DNA from: Gonocerus acuteangulatus
Lineage: Eukaryota; Arthropoda; Insecta; Hemiptera; Coreidae
Direction: 5' to 3'
Length of the DNA stretch: 64,000 nucleotides
Assembly (NCBI GenBank): GCA_946811695.1
Contig: OX328132.1
Coordinates: 129,079,872 to 129,143,871 of the forward strand
Made by a program: the position numbers and the translations under genes. Under the pieces are notes generated by a model. The model was not told the DNA's origin. It was given only the letters and a program-made list of their open reading frames with translations, and made no database searches. Below are positions 11,001-21,465 of the stretch, one piece after another. Every line of letters starts with the position of its first letter. The stretch's first letter is position 1.

Positions 11001-13260
11001 TGTGCCCTTTCTTATTCCAAACATGAATTTGGGAGTAAGCCAAGGAGATCTTCCAAAGCTGTTGGCTGTTCCTCGCTTGCTCATTTCTTGGCAAATTCAG
11101 CCTGAAGGTACCTTTGATTGTCAAACTCAAAAGAAATATTTTTCCACTGGTTCCATATTTATCTAAACTGAGCTGTGCAAATTATTGTAATGTTTAGAAA
11201 GGTGGAAATATTAAAAAAAGAAGTATTTTATTGACAGACATGGTCTTGGACTTTTAATACGTTTTGTTAAAGATCCCAAAAATGGTTGAGAAATCATAGT
11301 ACATGAAAGGTATCCGTCTGAAAGCTTAATAGATTTCCTACATAAAAGGTTCAGGCATAAATTTTACTAGGACTCTCTTGCCTGAGGAAAACAGTGCTTT
11401 AAATATTGGAAGTTTTCATTTTGTTCCTTTAAGGGTGTTTACAACAACTAATCCTGTGGATTTTGATTTTTTTCTTTTAAATTAAAATGAGTTTGTGTAT
11501 ATAAGTAGTCATAAAAAATGAGAAAGAGTTTTTTTTTTCTTGTTTGTTTGTAATTCCACTTTACTTAACAATAACTGGAAGTCAAGAACCAGACCTCAGT
11601 AAATGAGTTATTTCGGCTTTCTGTATATTCTGACAATTTAACCACCAAAAATCTCGCTTTTCTTGGATATTTTAATCCAGTAAGTATATAAATTTGTTAC
11701 AATTGTGGTAGGTTGGCTGGTGAAGGTTCATCATAGTAAATAGGATGCAAAGCAGGTCAAACACCTCCACTGTTTTATTCCTTTATTTTAACAAAACGTT
11801 TTCGAGGTCAGAACCTCATCCTCAGAGTCCTCCTATAGCTCAGCGAGGTTCACTCGGGCCTTCTTCCGACTATACACCACGACAACCGGAGTATAGTCGG
11901 AAGAAGGCCCGAGTGAACCTCGCTGAGCTATAGGAGGACACTGAGGATGAGGTTCTGACCTTGAAAACGTTTTATTAAAATAAAGGAATAAAACAGTGGA
12001 GGTGTTTGACCTGCTTTGCATCCTATTTACTATATAAATTTGCTTTAACAGTAAAACAGTTGTACAAATTTAAGATTCGATGTAAAATAGAGACAAGTTT
12101 AAAGGCATAATATTTTTTCTAGTTTTTCTACTTTTAAAATTTCATTACATTAGGAAAAGTTACCATTAAAATTTGCTAAGATTAAGCATTTTCTGCAAAT
12201 TTGATTTTTAATATTGTTTTAACCATGTAATAAATGGGTATTTTTAGACATTTAATACCATTTCATTGAAATAAATCATTTATTTTTTACATTAACCTAT
12301 TCGATGCGACGCCCGAGAATACTCGCCGGAGAAAGCTGTTCCTCAGAGACAGTGCCCGAGTATTCTAGCCACAGCTGTATCTCTTGATTGCGATAAAATA
12401 TAATAACAAAAAATAATGGAGAAGCTTATTATAATAATTAAAAAAAAAAATCATTGCTCCATTTAAAAATCCCTTCTAGAAAAAAACAGTGGTTTCGGAA
12501 TGAAATAGAAAGAGAAATTTATTTTATTTTTATTTATTGTTTCTTTGTTTTAGGGCAATAGCCTTTACAAAGGAGTGTGTGTACATTAAGATCTATTTAG
12601 ATATAGTTAGATCTATTTACGGCTTATGCCATCTAGAAAGAGAAAAGTAAGTAAATTTTGTTTTAAATGGTTATTGTAAGGTTTGCTGCATACCTAAATT
12701 GTAGTAAATAAATCATTTCAAGAAATACACGTCGTCCTTCATGTAAGATAAGCATGAAAATGATGATTAGTAACAAGCGCCTAAGTAAAAAAAAAACACG
12801 GGTGCGTAGGGCCGCTCTAGGAAAGGGAGTTTGGTCCGCCTGAGGAGGGAATAAGCAGCGGGCGCTCTGCACTTTCAACAACATTACTCTTGCCAGCCCA
12901 CGTCGCATCAAAAGGTTAATCTTGAAAAGTGATTTTCCAATATTGAAAAGTTGACTAATATATTCCATTTTGTTTTCAGGTATGGAAGCTTAAGAAAAAA
13001 ATTAAATTATCTCCAAGAAAAATTAAAGGCTCATGAAAAGGTTATATTCTATTTTACTAATGATAATTATTTGTCTCTAAAACTCAAATCATTTTTAGAT
13101 AATTAAATAATACTTTTTACAGATGGCTTACTGTGGAACAGTTTCTGCTTGCAATCAGCCTATTCCTTCTGAACAAACAAAGAATTCAGTAGAACAAGGA
13201 AGCCTTAGTTCAATTGCCCCACCTGACAAAGGAAATATGGTTAATCTTATTCAGCTGTAA
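7860..13260 (+). CDS. PH-domain protein, Sesquipedalian/PLEKHJ1-like, C-terminal three exons (partial)
   Basis: Three exons join in phase: 7860-8029, 12980-13040 and 13123-13260, with acceptors ttttccag, tgttttcag, ctttttacag and donors gtaagt, gttata. They encode about 122 residues. The first gives the second half of a PH domain, from PAGLFILEDSEVKFE through a FAFSITF strand to the C-terminal helix with its invariant-type tryptophan (HWMNAIKGAS). The second gives YGSLRKKLNYLQEKLK, a helix continuing from the PH domain as in Sesquipedalian and PLEKHJ1, which bind phosphoinositides on endosomes. The last exon is a low-complexity tail ending NLIQL. A polyadenylation signal aataaa follows at 13334. 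The N-terminal half of the PH domain (about 55 residues) must lie in an upstream exon that I could not find. No Sesquipedalian F&H motif is visible, so the exact family member is open. Confidence 0.7.
8571..9376. repeat. Non-coding TTAA-type repeat with gccggtcac motifs
   Basis: In the PH gene intron. It starts with tgccggtcacccgtgcccgcc, and its right end carries two near-identical direct copies of gccggtcacgggtRaccccca (9295-9317 and 9340-9360), followed by TTAA at 9373. The ends are roughly inverted relative to each other, as in piggyBac-like MITEs, but the left TTAA was not found. Confidence 0.4.
9548..9690 (-). mobile_element. SINE fragment (shared 3' tail) with poly(A)
   Basis: On the minus strand it reads ...ccctgtagatagcctggcgctattagcc..gcagatgcacggt followed by an A-rich run. 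This is the same 3' tail as in the SINEs at 14466-14681 and 15820-16042. A short SINE-body segment (gaaaattccctgca) remains; the head is lost. Confidence 0.65.
10080..10349 (-). pseudogene. Acidic N-terminus of a probable piggyBac-type transposase, remnant
   Basis: The 89-codon frame starts MLELLMGVSESEMEFSWDDD and continues with a serine/aspartate-rich stretch and a basic RKKHRVRK-like patch, the layout of piggyBac transposase N-termini. No catalytic domain follows. It lies in the long PH gene intron on the opposite strand. Weak, since acidic low-complexity sequence is not diagnostic. Confidence 0.3.
11210..11470 (+). repeat. Interspersed repeat, family R, copy 1
   Basis: Shares an ordered series of blocks with 16740-17000 (ttttatt.acagacatg, aaatggttgaga, aaagctta.ta.att, cataaa.gattc-type, gtgctt.aaa) and more weakly with 46915-47060. 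No open frame is seen. The class is unknown. Confidence 0.5.
11697..12030. mobile_element. Palindromic hairpin-family element with 12 bp target duplication
   Basis: Arms of about 145 bp (11736-11876 and 11890-12030) are almost perfect reverse complements around a 13 bp loop. A perfect duplication tatataaatttg (11685-11696, 12031-12042) brackets it. A 39 nt tail (11697-11735) is present only on the left. Each arm carries the family hairpin facing outwards: minus strand 11825-11799 (CTGAGGA, T, GAGGT/ACCTC stem, loop TCTG, GAAAA) and plus strand 11941-11967 (same, with a G-U pair). The two open frames here are products of the palindrome, not genes. Confidence 0.85.
12292..12919. mobile_element. 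piggyBac-like MITE with TTAA target duplication
   Basis: TTAA at 12292-12295 and 12916-12919 flank a unit whose ends are inverted repeats: CCTATTCGATGCGACG on the left and, inverted, CCTTTTGATGCGACG on the right. TTAA duplication is diagnostic of piggyBac transposition. The inside is non-coding. Fragments of the same family occur at 4375-4483 and 39391-39456. Confidence 0.8.
12980..13040 (+). CDS. PH gene exon: helix YGSLRKKLNYLQEKL
   Basis: Acceptor tgttttcag ends at 12979 and donor gttata starts at 13041. The phase matches both neighbours. It lies only about 60 bp downstream of a TTAA MITE at 12296-12915. Confidence 0.75.
13123..13260 (+). CDS. PH gene terminal exon with stop codon
   Basis: Starts after ctttttacag and encodes 45 residues, MAYCGTVSACNQPIPSEQ onwards, ending in a TAA at 13258-13260. 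The AATAAA at 13334-13339 is a good polyadenylation signal about 75 bases downstream. Confidence 0.75.
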   Translation: MAYCGTVSACNQPIPSEQTKNSVEQGSLSSIAPPDKGNMVNLIQL

Positions 13261-13339
13261 TTATTCTTTGGAAAGGCTGTTATTAACAAAGTGAATTACT
13301 TATTAAATTATCTGTTGAAATGGACTGTGTGCAAATAAA

Positions 13340-14453
13340 TAGTTACAATGAAGCGATTAATACTAGGACGAATCAAATATAAACAAGATTTTATTTTTAA
13401 ACAAATTCATTTATTAAAAAATAAATGAAGTTATAGTTTGTTTTTCCTACTTTAGAAATACATTTTTTCCTGTGGGAGGAAGAGTCTTTATCGCAACATT
13501 GTAGTATGAACCTGGTTACATGAATTGCACACAAATACCTCCACTACCTCCTAATATTCAAATCATTGCTCTCACAGAGCTTCTTTAAGCAGTCCAAAGT
13601 CATGGAAATAGCTGGACGATAGATTCGGGCTATGAGGAGGATGATTAAGTTGAGTTGAGCGCGCGCCCTGGTTGGTTACTGATAAAGCGTTATTATGAAG
13701 CCCGGTTTTACCGAGGAGGAGAATTACCTCTTGATTCAGTTGGTCTCGTGTTTTGCAGTGATCTGCATCCCCCACCTTGTTCATTTCTGATACTCTCACC
13801 TATGGCCAAGAATATCTTCCACTGCACGTATCTTTTTGTCTGTAATTCTGGTCATAGGATAGCGATAGTGTTGCCGATTTTCCACAGATCTTTATTCCAA
13901 GCAAACACACACATGTCCTTGACAATGGTTGATCACTGAACTGTGCAATCTGGAAAATTTCAATCACTTGAACTCCTTCGCAAGAAATTTTATAATTATC
14001 TTTTAGCTGTGGAGGGATGCACCTGTTGCTCCAACATCACCACCGTTTCTAACAAAGAGGATGGAATTGTGGAATTGCCACAAAGGCTCCCTAATGGCCC
14101 CATTCAAAAATAATAGATCCGTAGGTACAGTCTTACCAACTATAGATGCTCAGGAAAGGAAATCTGGTTTATATTTGATTCCACATCATAGGAGATAAAT
14201 GGAATTATTATAACTAATCTCCATTAAAATTTAATATTTATCACATTATTCATTACATCCATGGTGTTACATAATAACAAAGTTACATCAAGCTGTATAA
14301 AGAAATTACTGAAATCTAATAGATTAATATCATTCTCTCTGTGAAAAAAATATTAAAATTGTTTCATACCTGGTAATAATATTTTCTCATGCCTGCAGAT
14401 CCCCTTTTCAGAAGTTTCCCAGATGGTGGTGTCTCTGTTTGATTAGTTTCATT
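13340..14453. other. Intergenic DNA downstream of the PH gene, no gene seen
   Basis: AT-rich sequence between the PH gene polyadenylation signal and the 5S-derived SINE. Two overlapping short frames at 13572-13939 show no recognisable domain. No repeat was recognised here. Confidence 0.5.
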
Positions 14454-14462
14454 TATTATTAT

Positions 14463-14465
<3 letters not shown>

Positions 14466-14511
<46 letters not shown>

Positions 14512-14681
14512 GGCGCATCTACATCTTGGCCATTAGCGCCGGGCTGTCTATAGGTTGCCGCCCTTTTATAATGCCAACAGCACGTGGTCGGTCACCCATT
14601 CAGGTACTGACCACGCCCGACCTTGCTTAACTTCGGTGATCTATGGGAACCGGTGTATTCAACGTGGCTATGGCCGTTGGC
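14466..14681 (-). mobile_element. 5S rRNA-derived SINE (SINE3-like) with poly(A) tail
   Basis: A perfect 12 bp duplication, tattattatagt, lies at 14454-14465 and 14682-14693. On the minus strand the element begins exactly with the 5' end of 5S rRNA (GCCAACGGCCATA...) and follows 5S for 109 bases (14681-14573), including the internal promoter region (GGTCGGGCGTGG, CTGAATGGGTGACC) and the 3' end GTGCTGTTGGC. About 10 bases are missing before the 3' end. A body ending CGCTAATGGCC...GTAGATGCGCCGT and about 43 A follow. The tail equals that of the tRNA-headed SINE at 15820. Confidence 0.9.
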
Positions 14682-15030
14682 TATTATTATAGTATCTTTA
14701 TTTTATAAACCAGATGAAGAATTAAAAGAAAAGTATTTATATTGTCCTCCCAGATGCAGAATCCATGATTCCATTCAGTGAGTGAAAATCACCAGCATAG
14801 CATAGACTGTCACAGTTTGGGCTCAGGAGTATGTGGATGCCGTCTCAGGAGAGAGGCGAGCAGAACTCCCTGTAGAGCGGTAAATGGTTCCATTCCTGTT
14901 CCTGTTGAAGCATATATACAAGGAGAGAAGTTGGGAGTTGTCGTGGTGACTTTTCAAAGGAAGGAAACCAACATGTTCAAATTTTAAGCACCAATTTCTC
15001 TGCCTGAGATCACTCTATCGCAAATTTCAT

Positions 15031-15097
15031 AGAACCATTTTTATTTTAGTTGTTTTATAATGCTCAGACAATTGTAAATAGTTTGTAAACATTAGTG

Positions 15098-15135
<38 letters not shown>

Positions 15136-15189
15136 CACTAATGTTTACAAACTATTTACAATTGTATGAGCATTATAAAATAAAAATGG

Positions 15190-15195
<6 letters not shown>
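15031..15195. repeat. Palindrome with (TA)n centre
   Basis: An arm of about 68 bases (agaaccatttttatttt...catta gtgtaa) at 15031-15098 is followed by (TA)17 and then by its near-perfect reverse complement at 15132-15195. A second (TA)n tract runs 15196-15251. No coding content. Confidence 0.75.
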
Positions 15196-15255
<60 letters not shown>

Positions 15256-15819
15256 ACATTTTTTTTGCAAAATTTGTGTTTTTGTATTTTATTTATTAGA
15301 ATTATAAATGCCACATCGAATAAAAATAATGCCACATTTTACCAAAATAAATGCTATATTGGGAAAACTAAATGCCTCATTTTGACAGGCTCTGGTTATG
15401 GGATAATTTATAAGAGGATTCTTTATTAAATTCAATATCATCGCAAAAACAATTTCTCCTTTCATGGCAGCATGTCCCCACAAATGTTTCCTTTTCACTT
15501 TTAGGTTCAAAAATGAACTTTGTATCACTCTTTGTCAACAACATAATATTTCAGATGCTTTCTTCAAGTATGACAAGTGTTTGTTACATTTTCTTCTGAA
15601 ATATTTACCTTCTCTTCCTTTTTTATGTAATATACTTAATTTTGATTTTTTAGGATTTTTTTCTCTTAAGTGTTGTTTGTTTCTTATTTATTCTGTTTTG
15701 TTTCAAGATAACTGTTCTAAGAACTTCTTAAAAATTTCATTCGGCATTCTGAGTAATTAAATTGGCTTTAAAATTCTATATTGTCTTGGGGAGTGGTAAG
15801 CCCCAAATCACCCTAAAAA

Positions 15820-15981
15820 GGGGTCTCCCGTAGTCTAGTGGCTAGCGCGCTGGATTCATAAGCGGGAGATGGTGGGTTCGATTCCCACCTCCGGCAGGAA
15901 TTTTCTCATCTCAAGGCTCGCTGGGAAAATTCCTCGCTGCGCCCTGGATGTCGGCGCTAATGACCTAGAAGTAGATGCGCC

Positions 15982-16042
<61 letters not shown>
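15820..16042 (+). mobile_element. tRNA-derived SINE (family A), full length with long poly(A)
   Basis: A perfect 15 bp duplication, aaatcaccctaaaaa, lies at 15805-15819 and 16043-16057. The head, ggggtctcccgtagtctagtgg with B box gggttcgattccc, is tRNA-like but its anticodon stem does not pair, so it is not a tRNA gene. The 3' tail ggcgctaatgacc..gtagatgcgccgt precedes about 60 A. The length and purity of the tail suggest a recent insertion. Confidence 0.9.
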
Positions 16043-16048
<6 letters not shown>

Positions 16049-16157
16049 CCCTAAAAATTGTAATTTTTTTTTATGATTTTATTTGTTTTGTTAATGTGAA
16101 AAAATAACTTACCCATTGGAAATTATGGATAATTTCCTTCAGAAACATGCTTTTTAG

Positions 16158-16215
16158 CGCGGTTCTTCCCTCCCTTCATAGGGAGGAACCCCGCTTTTAA
16201 GGTTGATCTCATGAA
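16158..16215 (-). repeat. Hairpin-containing repeat related to 51963-52015
   Basis: Contains the inverted pair ggttcttccctccc / gggaggaacc around a short loop. The reverse complement of the whole block matches 51963-52015 (tcatgaggtcaacct, agcggggttct, gagggaagaaccgc). It may be the 3' hairpin end of a longer element. Confidence 0.45.
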
Positions 16216-16249
16216 ACAATCCGGAAGTGCCGACTAAAAAATTTTGCGT

Positions 16250-16290
16250 TTCAGAACCCCTAGAGACCGAAAATAACGGTGGTGCAAATT

Positions 16291-16347
<57 letters not shown>

Positions 16348-16700
16348 GTCTGTTCGCTCATTTCCGGCCCCTCTAATGGTCCGATTTTGATGAAATTTGG
16401 TACAAAAATCTTTTGTCTAATTTGAAAGGTCAAGTTCGTTAACCAGCAGAATCTGCCCACCGGAACATGGTTTTCGGAGCGAATGCCGCACGAAAAAAAT
16501 CTCCGCTTACTTCATATGCTTGCAAGTACTCGTTTTATAGGCTTCTTGGCCAAGGAAAACGAATGAAACCATTTTCAAGGCAATAACTTTAACCCTTTTT
16601 GAGAAAATTGGAAAAATAGTTGTTGAATACCGTTTTAGGTTTGGGTACTTAGAATCATGGGATTCAGTTGAAACATTTTCTGCATGTTCAACTTTCATCA
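16250..16700 (-). repeat. Interspersed repeat, family W, copy 1
   Basis: In reverse complement it shares blocks with the W copies at 45263-46498 and 51400-51960: the gaatacccaaa segment, aaatggtttcattcgttttcc, and a segment describing a gatttttgtaccaaattt run. A (TA)n tract at 16299-16342 lies inside. No frame is conserved. Confidence 0.45.
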
Positions 16701-16739
16701 AAACTAATATGTTGAAATTTTGGTTACGTTTGGAGTTAA

Positions 16740-17000
16740 GGAAGGGTTAGAATAAAATATTTTATTAACAGACATGTAAAGTTTTGGTAACTTTGTAAAT
16801 TTTCCTTAATATCTCTAAAATGGTTGAGAATCTTGGGAAGCGGAAGTTTACCATTCAAAAGCTTACTAAATTCTCTACAAAAAAGATTCTAAAGAAATTT
16901 TTGATTAGGCATTGTCAATCGGAGAAATAAGTGCTTAAAACTTCAAATGTGTTTGTTTTGTTCTTTTGACCGGGTTTTTGTAGTTGTTTAACTCACATTT
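16740..17000 (+). repeat. Interspersed repeat, family R, copy 2
   Basis: Aligns by eye with 11210-11470 over most of its length; its right part (gtcaatcggagaaataagtgcttaaaactt) matches 46918-46955. Non-coding. Confidence 0.5.
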
Positions 17001-17029
17001 TAATGGGTTGTTGTTTTTTTTAATTGGAT

Positions 17030-20000
17030 TTATTTATAGAATTACTATTACTGTAGAAGAAATCAAGAAAATTAGAAACATTTTGATATTTGTTTTGATA
17101 TTTGAAATAACTATTTGTAGTTGGGTTGGCCAACCAGTGGTGGGTGGATTCCAGGTATAAGGGTACGCTGCCCCTTGGTAACGGGCCCTTTGTTTACGGG
17201 GGAAAGGTTGAACCAAAATAATAACGGTTTCTATTTCAATCTTCCCCAATGACAGTAGGGATAAAAACTGAACCGCGCTAAGATGACGCAGTTCCTGCGA
17301 GTAGGACTTTTTACCATGATGCACATATGGTGTTGTAACTCCTGCCAAAAATTCACAGCAAGGTCTGAGCCCGGAACGGTCCCATAAGGCATCCAAAACT
17401 CTCCCTGAGACGACGGAGGAATGAATAAACCAGCCTGGAGGTTTGTGGCTGATCCCCAAAACTTTTAAAACTTTTTCTCCCAGCTTGCCAGGTAGTCCCC
17501 ATGATGCACATGCCGCAGTCAAGGTGTTAAAGTCTTGTCAGCATTGAGGGTTTTCCATTTGTATTTCCATCTTTTGACTTCTTAACCCTTTCTCTACCAT
17601 TGACTTCTCCAGCAGTCGAGAGAGGTTAGTTCCTGTGTACCGTGGACTTGTGTACAAGTTTGAGGAACTCGGGACCCATGTACTGTTGACTTGTCCAGCA
17701 GTCGAGAGCTCCTTGTATCTCTCGAATTCTTTCACTATTCATTTCACGACATTAGAGCTATCTAGCATTACTGTAGCGTACTTATAGTATTCCTTCCTGT
17801 TACTAATGGGTATTGGAATGGAGTTTTTGGTCCTGTGAGATATTCAGGCGAATTAAAACCCGTACTAGTTTTTTACAACAGCTTGTGTTACCAAAATTTG
17901 TTCACTTAACTTTTAGCTCCTGAAGTGTTAACATCTTATATCCGTGTTTTGTTAAATTTAGAAAAACATTTTTTTTATTGTGTGTCCTCCGTTTTTTTTA
18001 GGGTTTACTAAGAGATTCAATTTTAATTAATATATTAAGCATTTTAATTAAATATTTAATTGATATGTTCATTATATTGCATATTTTAATTAAATATTTA
18101 ATTAATTTAACTTTAAATATTTATAATAATCCCATTGTTTTTGTAAATAATAGAAGTGCAGAAATAGCAAGGGAACGATCAGAGTTGGTACTAAACCGTA
18201 TAGCAGTAGCTTAAGGGCCCGAGAAAAAATAATTCCAAAACTCCACAAGACACCTGTAGAGCTTAACAATAACCTTTAGTTAAGAAAGCAACCAATAGAT
18301 AGAGACAAAGGAAAGCTAGCAATAATGGATGTTATGAATTAGAGAGTGAACCTGCCCATCAATATATTTCGATGATAACAGTGGCGAGCAGGGTGAAGGG
18401 TGTCCATATATGCCGATGTTACCAGTTTAAGGATTAAACAAAGCTAGGAACTTTTTTTAAATTATATATTTTATAAGATATCAACCATAAGGAATAAGAC
18501 TTGTCTTTGGTCAGTTTTGTTTAATGGTCCAGCTATTATTTTTTCATAAACTCTGAAAATAATAAGTCCCAGGTGTTAACATTTGAGGCTGCATATTTTT
18601 AGCATAAGCTAAAATTTTATTCTTGTATAATTTTTCAGTCATTTTAGTATCATTAAAAAAGAAGAGCCCTAGTTAGAACATAATATGCTTTTTGTATCCA
18701 CATAATATCAAATGTGGAAAACACCACAGTAATTGATTGTAATAAAATATATATTTCTGCTCTTATGGGTAAAAAAAATAATAAGTAAGCAACAGAGAGA
18801 AATATTTGAGATGACTTTTCAATTTCAACCCTTTTCAGAGAACTAAATAAATCAAAAAAGTAATTTTGGCAAAAAAAACCAAGCATTTAGAAAATAAAAG
18901 TATTACATTGTTTTTACTGCATGATATATGCCCAATCACAGAAACTTGTATTTATTAACATGTATTGCACTCTTAGCAAAAAAATATATTATTTGTGTTA
19001 TTTTTTTTTTCTGTGCACACTAAAAAATTTAGACTTTTCACAAAAGAAATGTTAATCGAGTCAATTACTCGAGTAAACAATTACTAATTTGTTTTTCTTT
19101 CTTTACTGAATTTGCTTTAATACATTCAGAAAACGCTTCACAACAAATCTAATTTTTCTAAAATATTACCATCTTTTGCTGTCTTTGAAGTGGAGCATTC
19201 AAAGATCATGTCTACAAAAAACATTTGGCAAATAATTCTAATTTTAACAATTCTTCCTCAGCGTACATTTTCCTAGACATGTTCCCATCATAATGGAAAG
19301 TCGACAAAAACATTTAACTGTAGAAAGCCAGAAAAAAGACTGAAGAATCACGTGAAAGTATAAAGCTTTTTCCTTTTATAGGATCTGTCTGTTGTGTCTA
19401 AGATATAAAACTAAGTGCATTCCTACGAACTCTAGTGGTAAGGAAAAATACCAGGATGTACTCTGTAATTGCTTGATTGCTTTAGGGCCAAAGCTGAAAA
19501 ATCAATCTTTTACAATCGTCAAATACTGAAGAGGCCGAGTTTCAGCGCACTACTTCAGAGCTGATATATCAGCTCACAGTCTCCAGGGCACGAGTTCCAA
19601 CAGGCTCAGAGCGTCGAAAGTTATACATTACTGTATTGGGTTAATAAATGTTTACTATATTATCACCATCAATGCGAATAATAGCCTGAAAATAAGGGAA
19701 GAGTTTTAGAGTGCTCAGCAATCAGTGTGCTACAGCAAGAATCATGTAATGAATGCTCACTTCTACAAAAACACTTAAATAAGATAATAATAAGTAAATA
19801 ACTATCACTGTATACGGTACTTGTTAATTTTTTGTTAATGTAATTAACCAATTTGTACTTAACATGATCACCTATTGATATTTTGTAATTATAATTTATT
19901 GTTATTAAATTTGTTTTTATAGTTAAACTTATCCAGGACATTTTGCTTTATAGCCCTGATAAAGGCATGAAAGTCAAGCCAAAACATTGACGAATAAAAA

Positions 20001-20310
20001 AACTTTTTTTAATGTGTTTTTTTTTAAATAATGAAAAAACAAAACCTTCGTTCTCCATCCTGGTAACTTCCACAGTCAATGATAACGATCCCCCCATCTG
20101 AGTGACTGTTTAATATAAGTTTAATGATAAATAATATATGTTTTACACTACATAGCCGTTTCCAAAATTTTCTGATATAAATCATAACTGTTATTTGCCG
20201 AGAAACATAATGGCTTCCCCTGAACTTTTATCTATTGTACATTATATTTGTCTGAGAATCTATAGTTACGTTTATATTTTATGTGGTCTAATGTATTCTG
20301 TTGTAGAATT
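17030..20310. other. Intergenic DNA, no supported gene
   Basis: AT-rich. It holds two direct copies of cttctccagcagtcgagag-type sequence (17599-17622 and 17690-17710), AT-only direct repeats (ttttaattaaatatttaatt) at 18030-18110, and a degenerate family-type hairpin at 19956-19985 (CTGATAA, GGC/GCC stem, AAAAC). The longest open frame (17034-17522, minus) has no recognisable domain. Confidence 0.5.
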
Positions 20311-20315
20311 GCTGT

Positions 20316-20797
20316 TTAACCCATTCGAGACTGATAGGCACTTTCATGAAGAGGGTCCGACATGCCCTATGGACTGATAGCCACTTTAGTGACAAGGTCA
20401 TTTTTTCACTTCGGGACTGAAAGCCACCACTGAGACAGCTTTTTGTGATGCTAACCAGTCCTTTTGCATTGTTGGGGTCCCTCTGAAGGGCCTTACCCTT
20501 ACCTCTGGGGGGTGTTTTACCAGTTGAATGCCAAGATATTTCACTTGATATTATTAAAAAAAAATAATAATTTCAACCATTTTTTTTAAATTAAAAAGGT
20601 TTTTAAACCATCTGTTGACTGGTCCAAAGCTCAGGATGAGAAAATGATAAGGGACAAATTTTCAAAGAAAGAAGAAACAAAATCTTATTAGAAGAAATGA
20701 GAAGAGTTGGATGGTGGAGGCTCAGTCATTTTAATGCCGTCCTGGGGAACTAGGAGGTATCTAAATTCATGCGGGTCCATCATCTCGTAAGGGTTAA
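20316..20797. mobile_element. piggyBac-like MITE (family P), copy 1
   Basis: TTAA at both ends. Left terminus TTAACCCATTCGAGACTGAT and inverted right terminus TTAACCCTTACGAGATGAT form short inverted repeats. Inside are direct copies of gactgatagccactttagtgac and gactgaaagccaccactgagac. Related copies are at 26254-26640 and 47300-47393. Confidence 0.7.
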
Positions 20798-20938
20798 GAC
20801 ATTTGGTTTAATACAACAAACAAAAATTTGACAAATGATAAATTAAATATTAATTCTAAAAATAGAAACATTATGAATATAATTTTTACAATGGGTAATT
20901 CCTTATGCAAAGTGATGGACGTTAAATAAGTAATGGAA

Positions 20939-21146
20939 TTTTTTTTTGTATTTTTTTTATGGCACACCGACATCTGGGCCATTAGCGCCAACATCCATGG
21001 TGCAGCGAGGAATTTTCTCAACGAGCCGTGAGATGAGAAAATTCCTGCCGCCTGTGGGACTCAAAACCACCATCTCCCCCATGAGAATCTAAGGTGTTAG
21101 ACTGCATACAGTAATGCAATACTTCCATTCCATAGGGGGGAGGCCC
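20939..21146 (-). mobile_element. SINE (family A) with rearranged 5' end
   Basis: Duplication taagtaatggaa at 20927-20938 and 21147-21158. Read on the minus strand it has the SINE body (aaaattcctcgctgcaccatgg) and shared tail (tggcgctaatggcc) with an A-rich end. The head is interrupted by an inverted copy of the right flank (gcaatacttccatt at 21112-21125 versus aatggaagtattg at 21153-21165). Confidence 0.75.
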
Positions 21147-21465
21147 TAAGTAATGGAAGTATTGTAGACTGCATTATGCCCATATTAGAATCAATTTTTT
21201 CTTAAGTATTAATACTATTATGAAATTATAACTTTCAATATTATGGAGAAGATATATTATATAAATATAAGGAAAAAAGAAAGAAGTAAATAAAGAAAAT
21301 GTACTTATTTATATTCGTAAAAATAAATTACATTTTTCATATAAAATTTAAACTTGGTAGAAAAAAGTCACAGACAAAGTTATTGCCTTCAAATAAAACA
21401 TTATAGTTCAATAACTGATTAAATCACAGCCTTAGTAAAGTTTTGGTAAATTTGGTATTTTATTA

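Noticed and set aside
11745..12021. Two identical 62-codon frames on opposite strands
   Set aside because: They are the mirror products of the palindromic element and have no protein similarity that I recognise.
14573..14681. A functional 5S rRNA gene
   Set aside because: It has a deletion, a SINE body, a poly(A) tail and a target duplication; it is a retroposed SINE head.
15820..15895. tRNA genes at the SINE heads (also 27672 and 1524)
   Set aside because: Anticodon arms do not pair and each head continues into a SINE body; they are internal promoters, not tRNA genes.
17034..17522. 162-codon minus-strand frame
   Set aside because: No recognisable domain, low-quality composition, in repeat-rich intergenic DNA with nearby direct repeats; treated as a chance frame.
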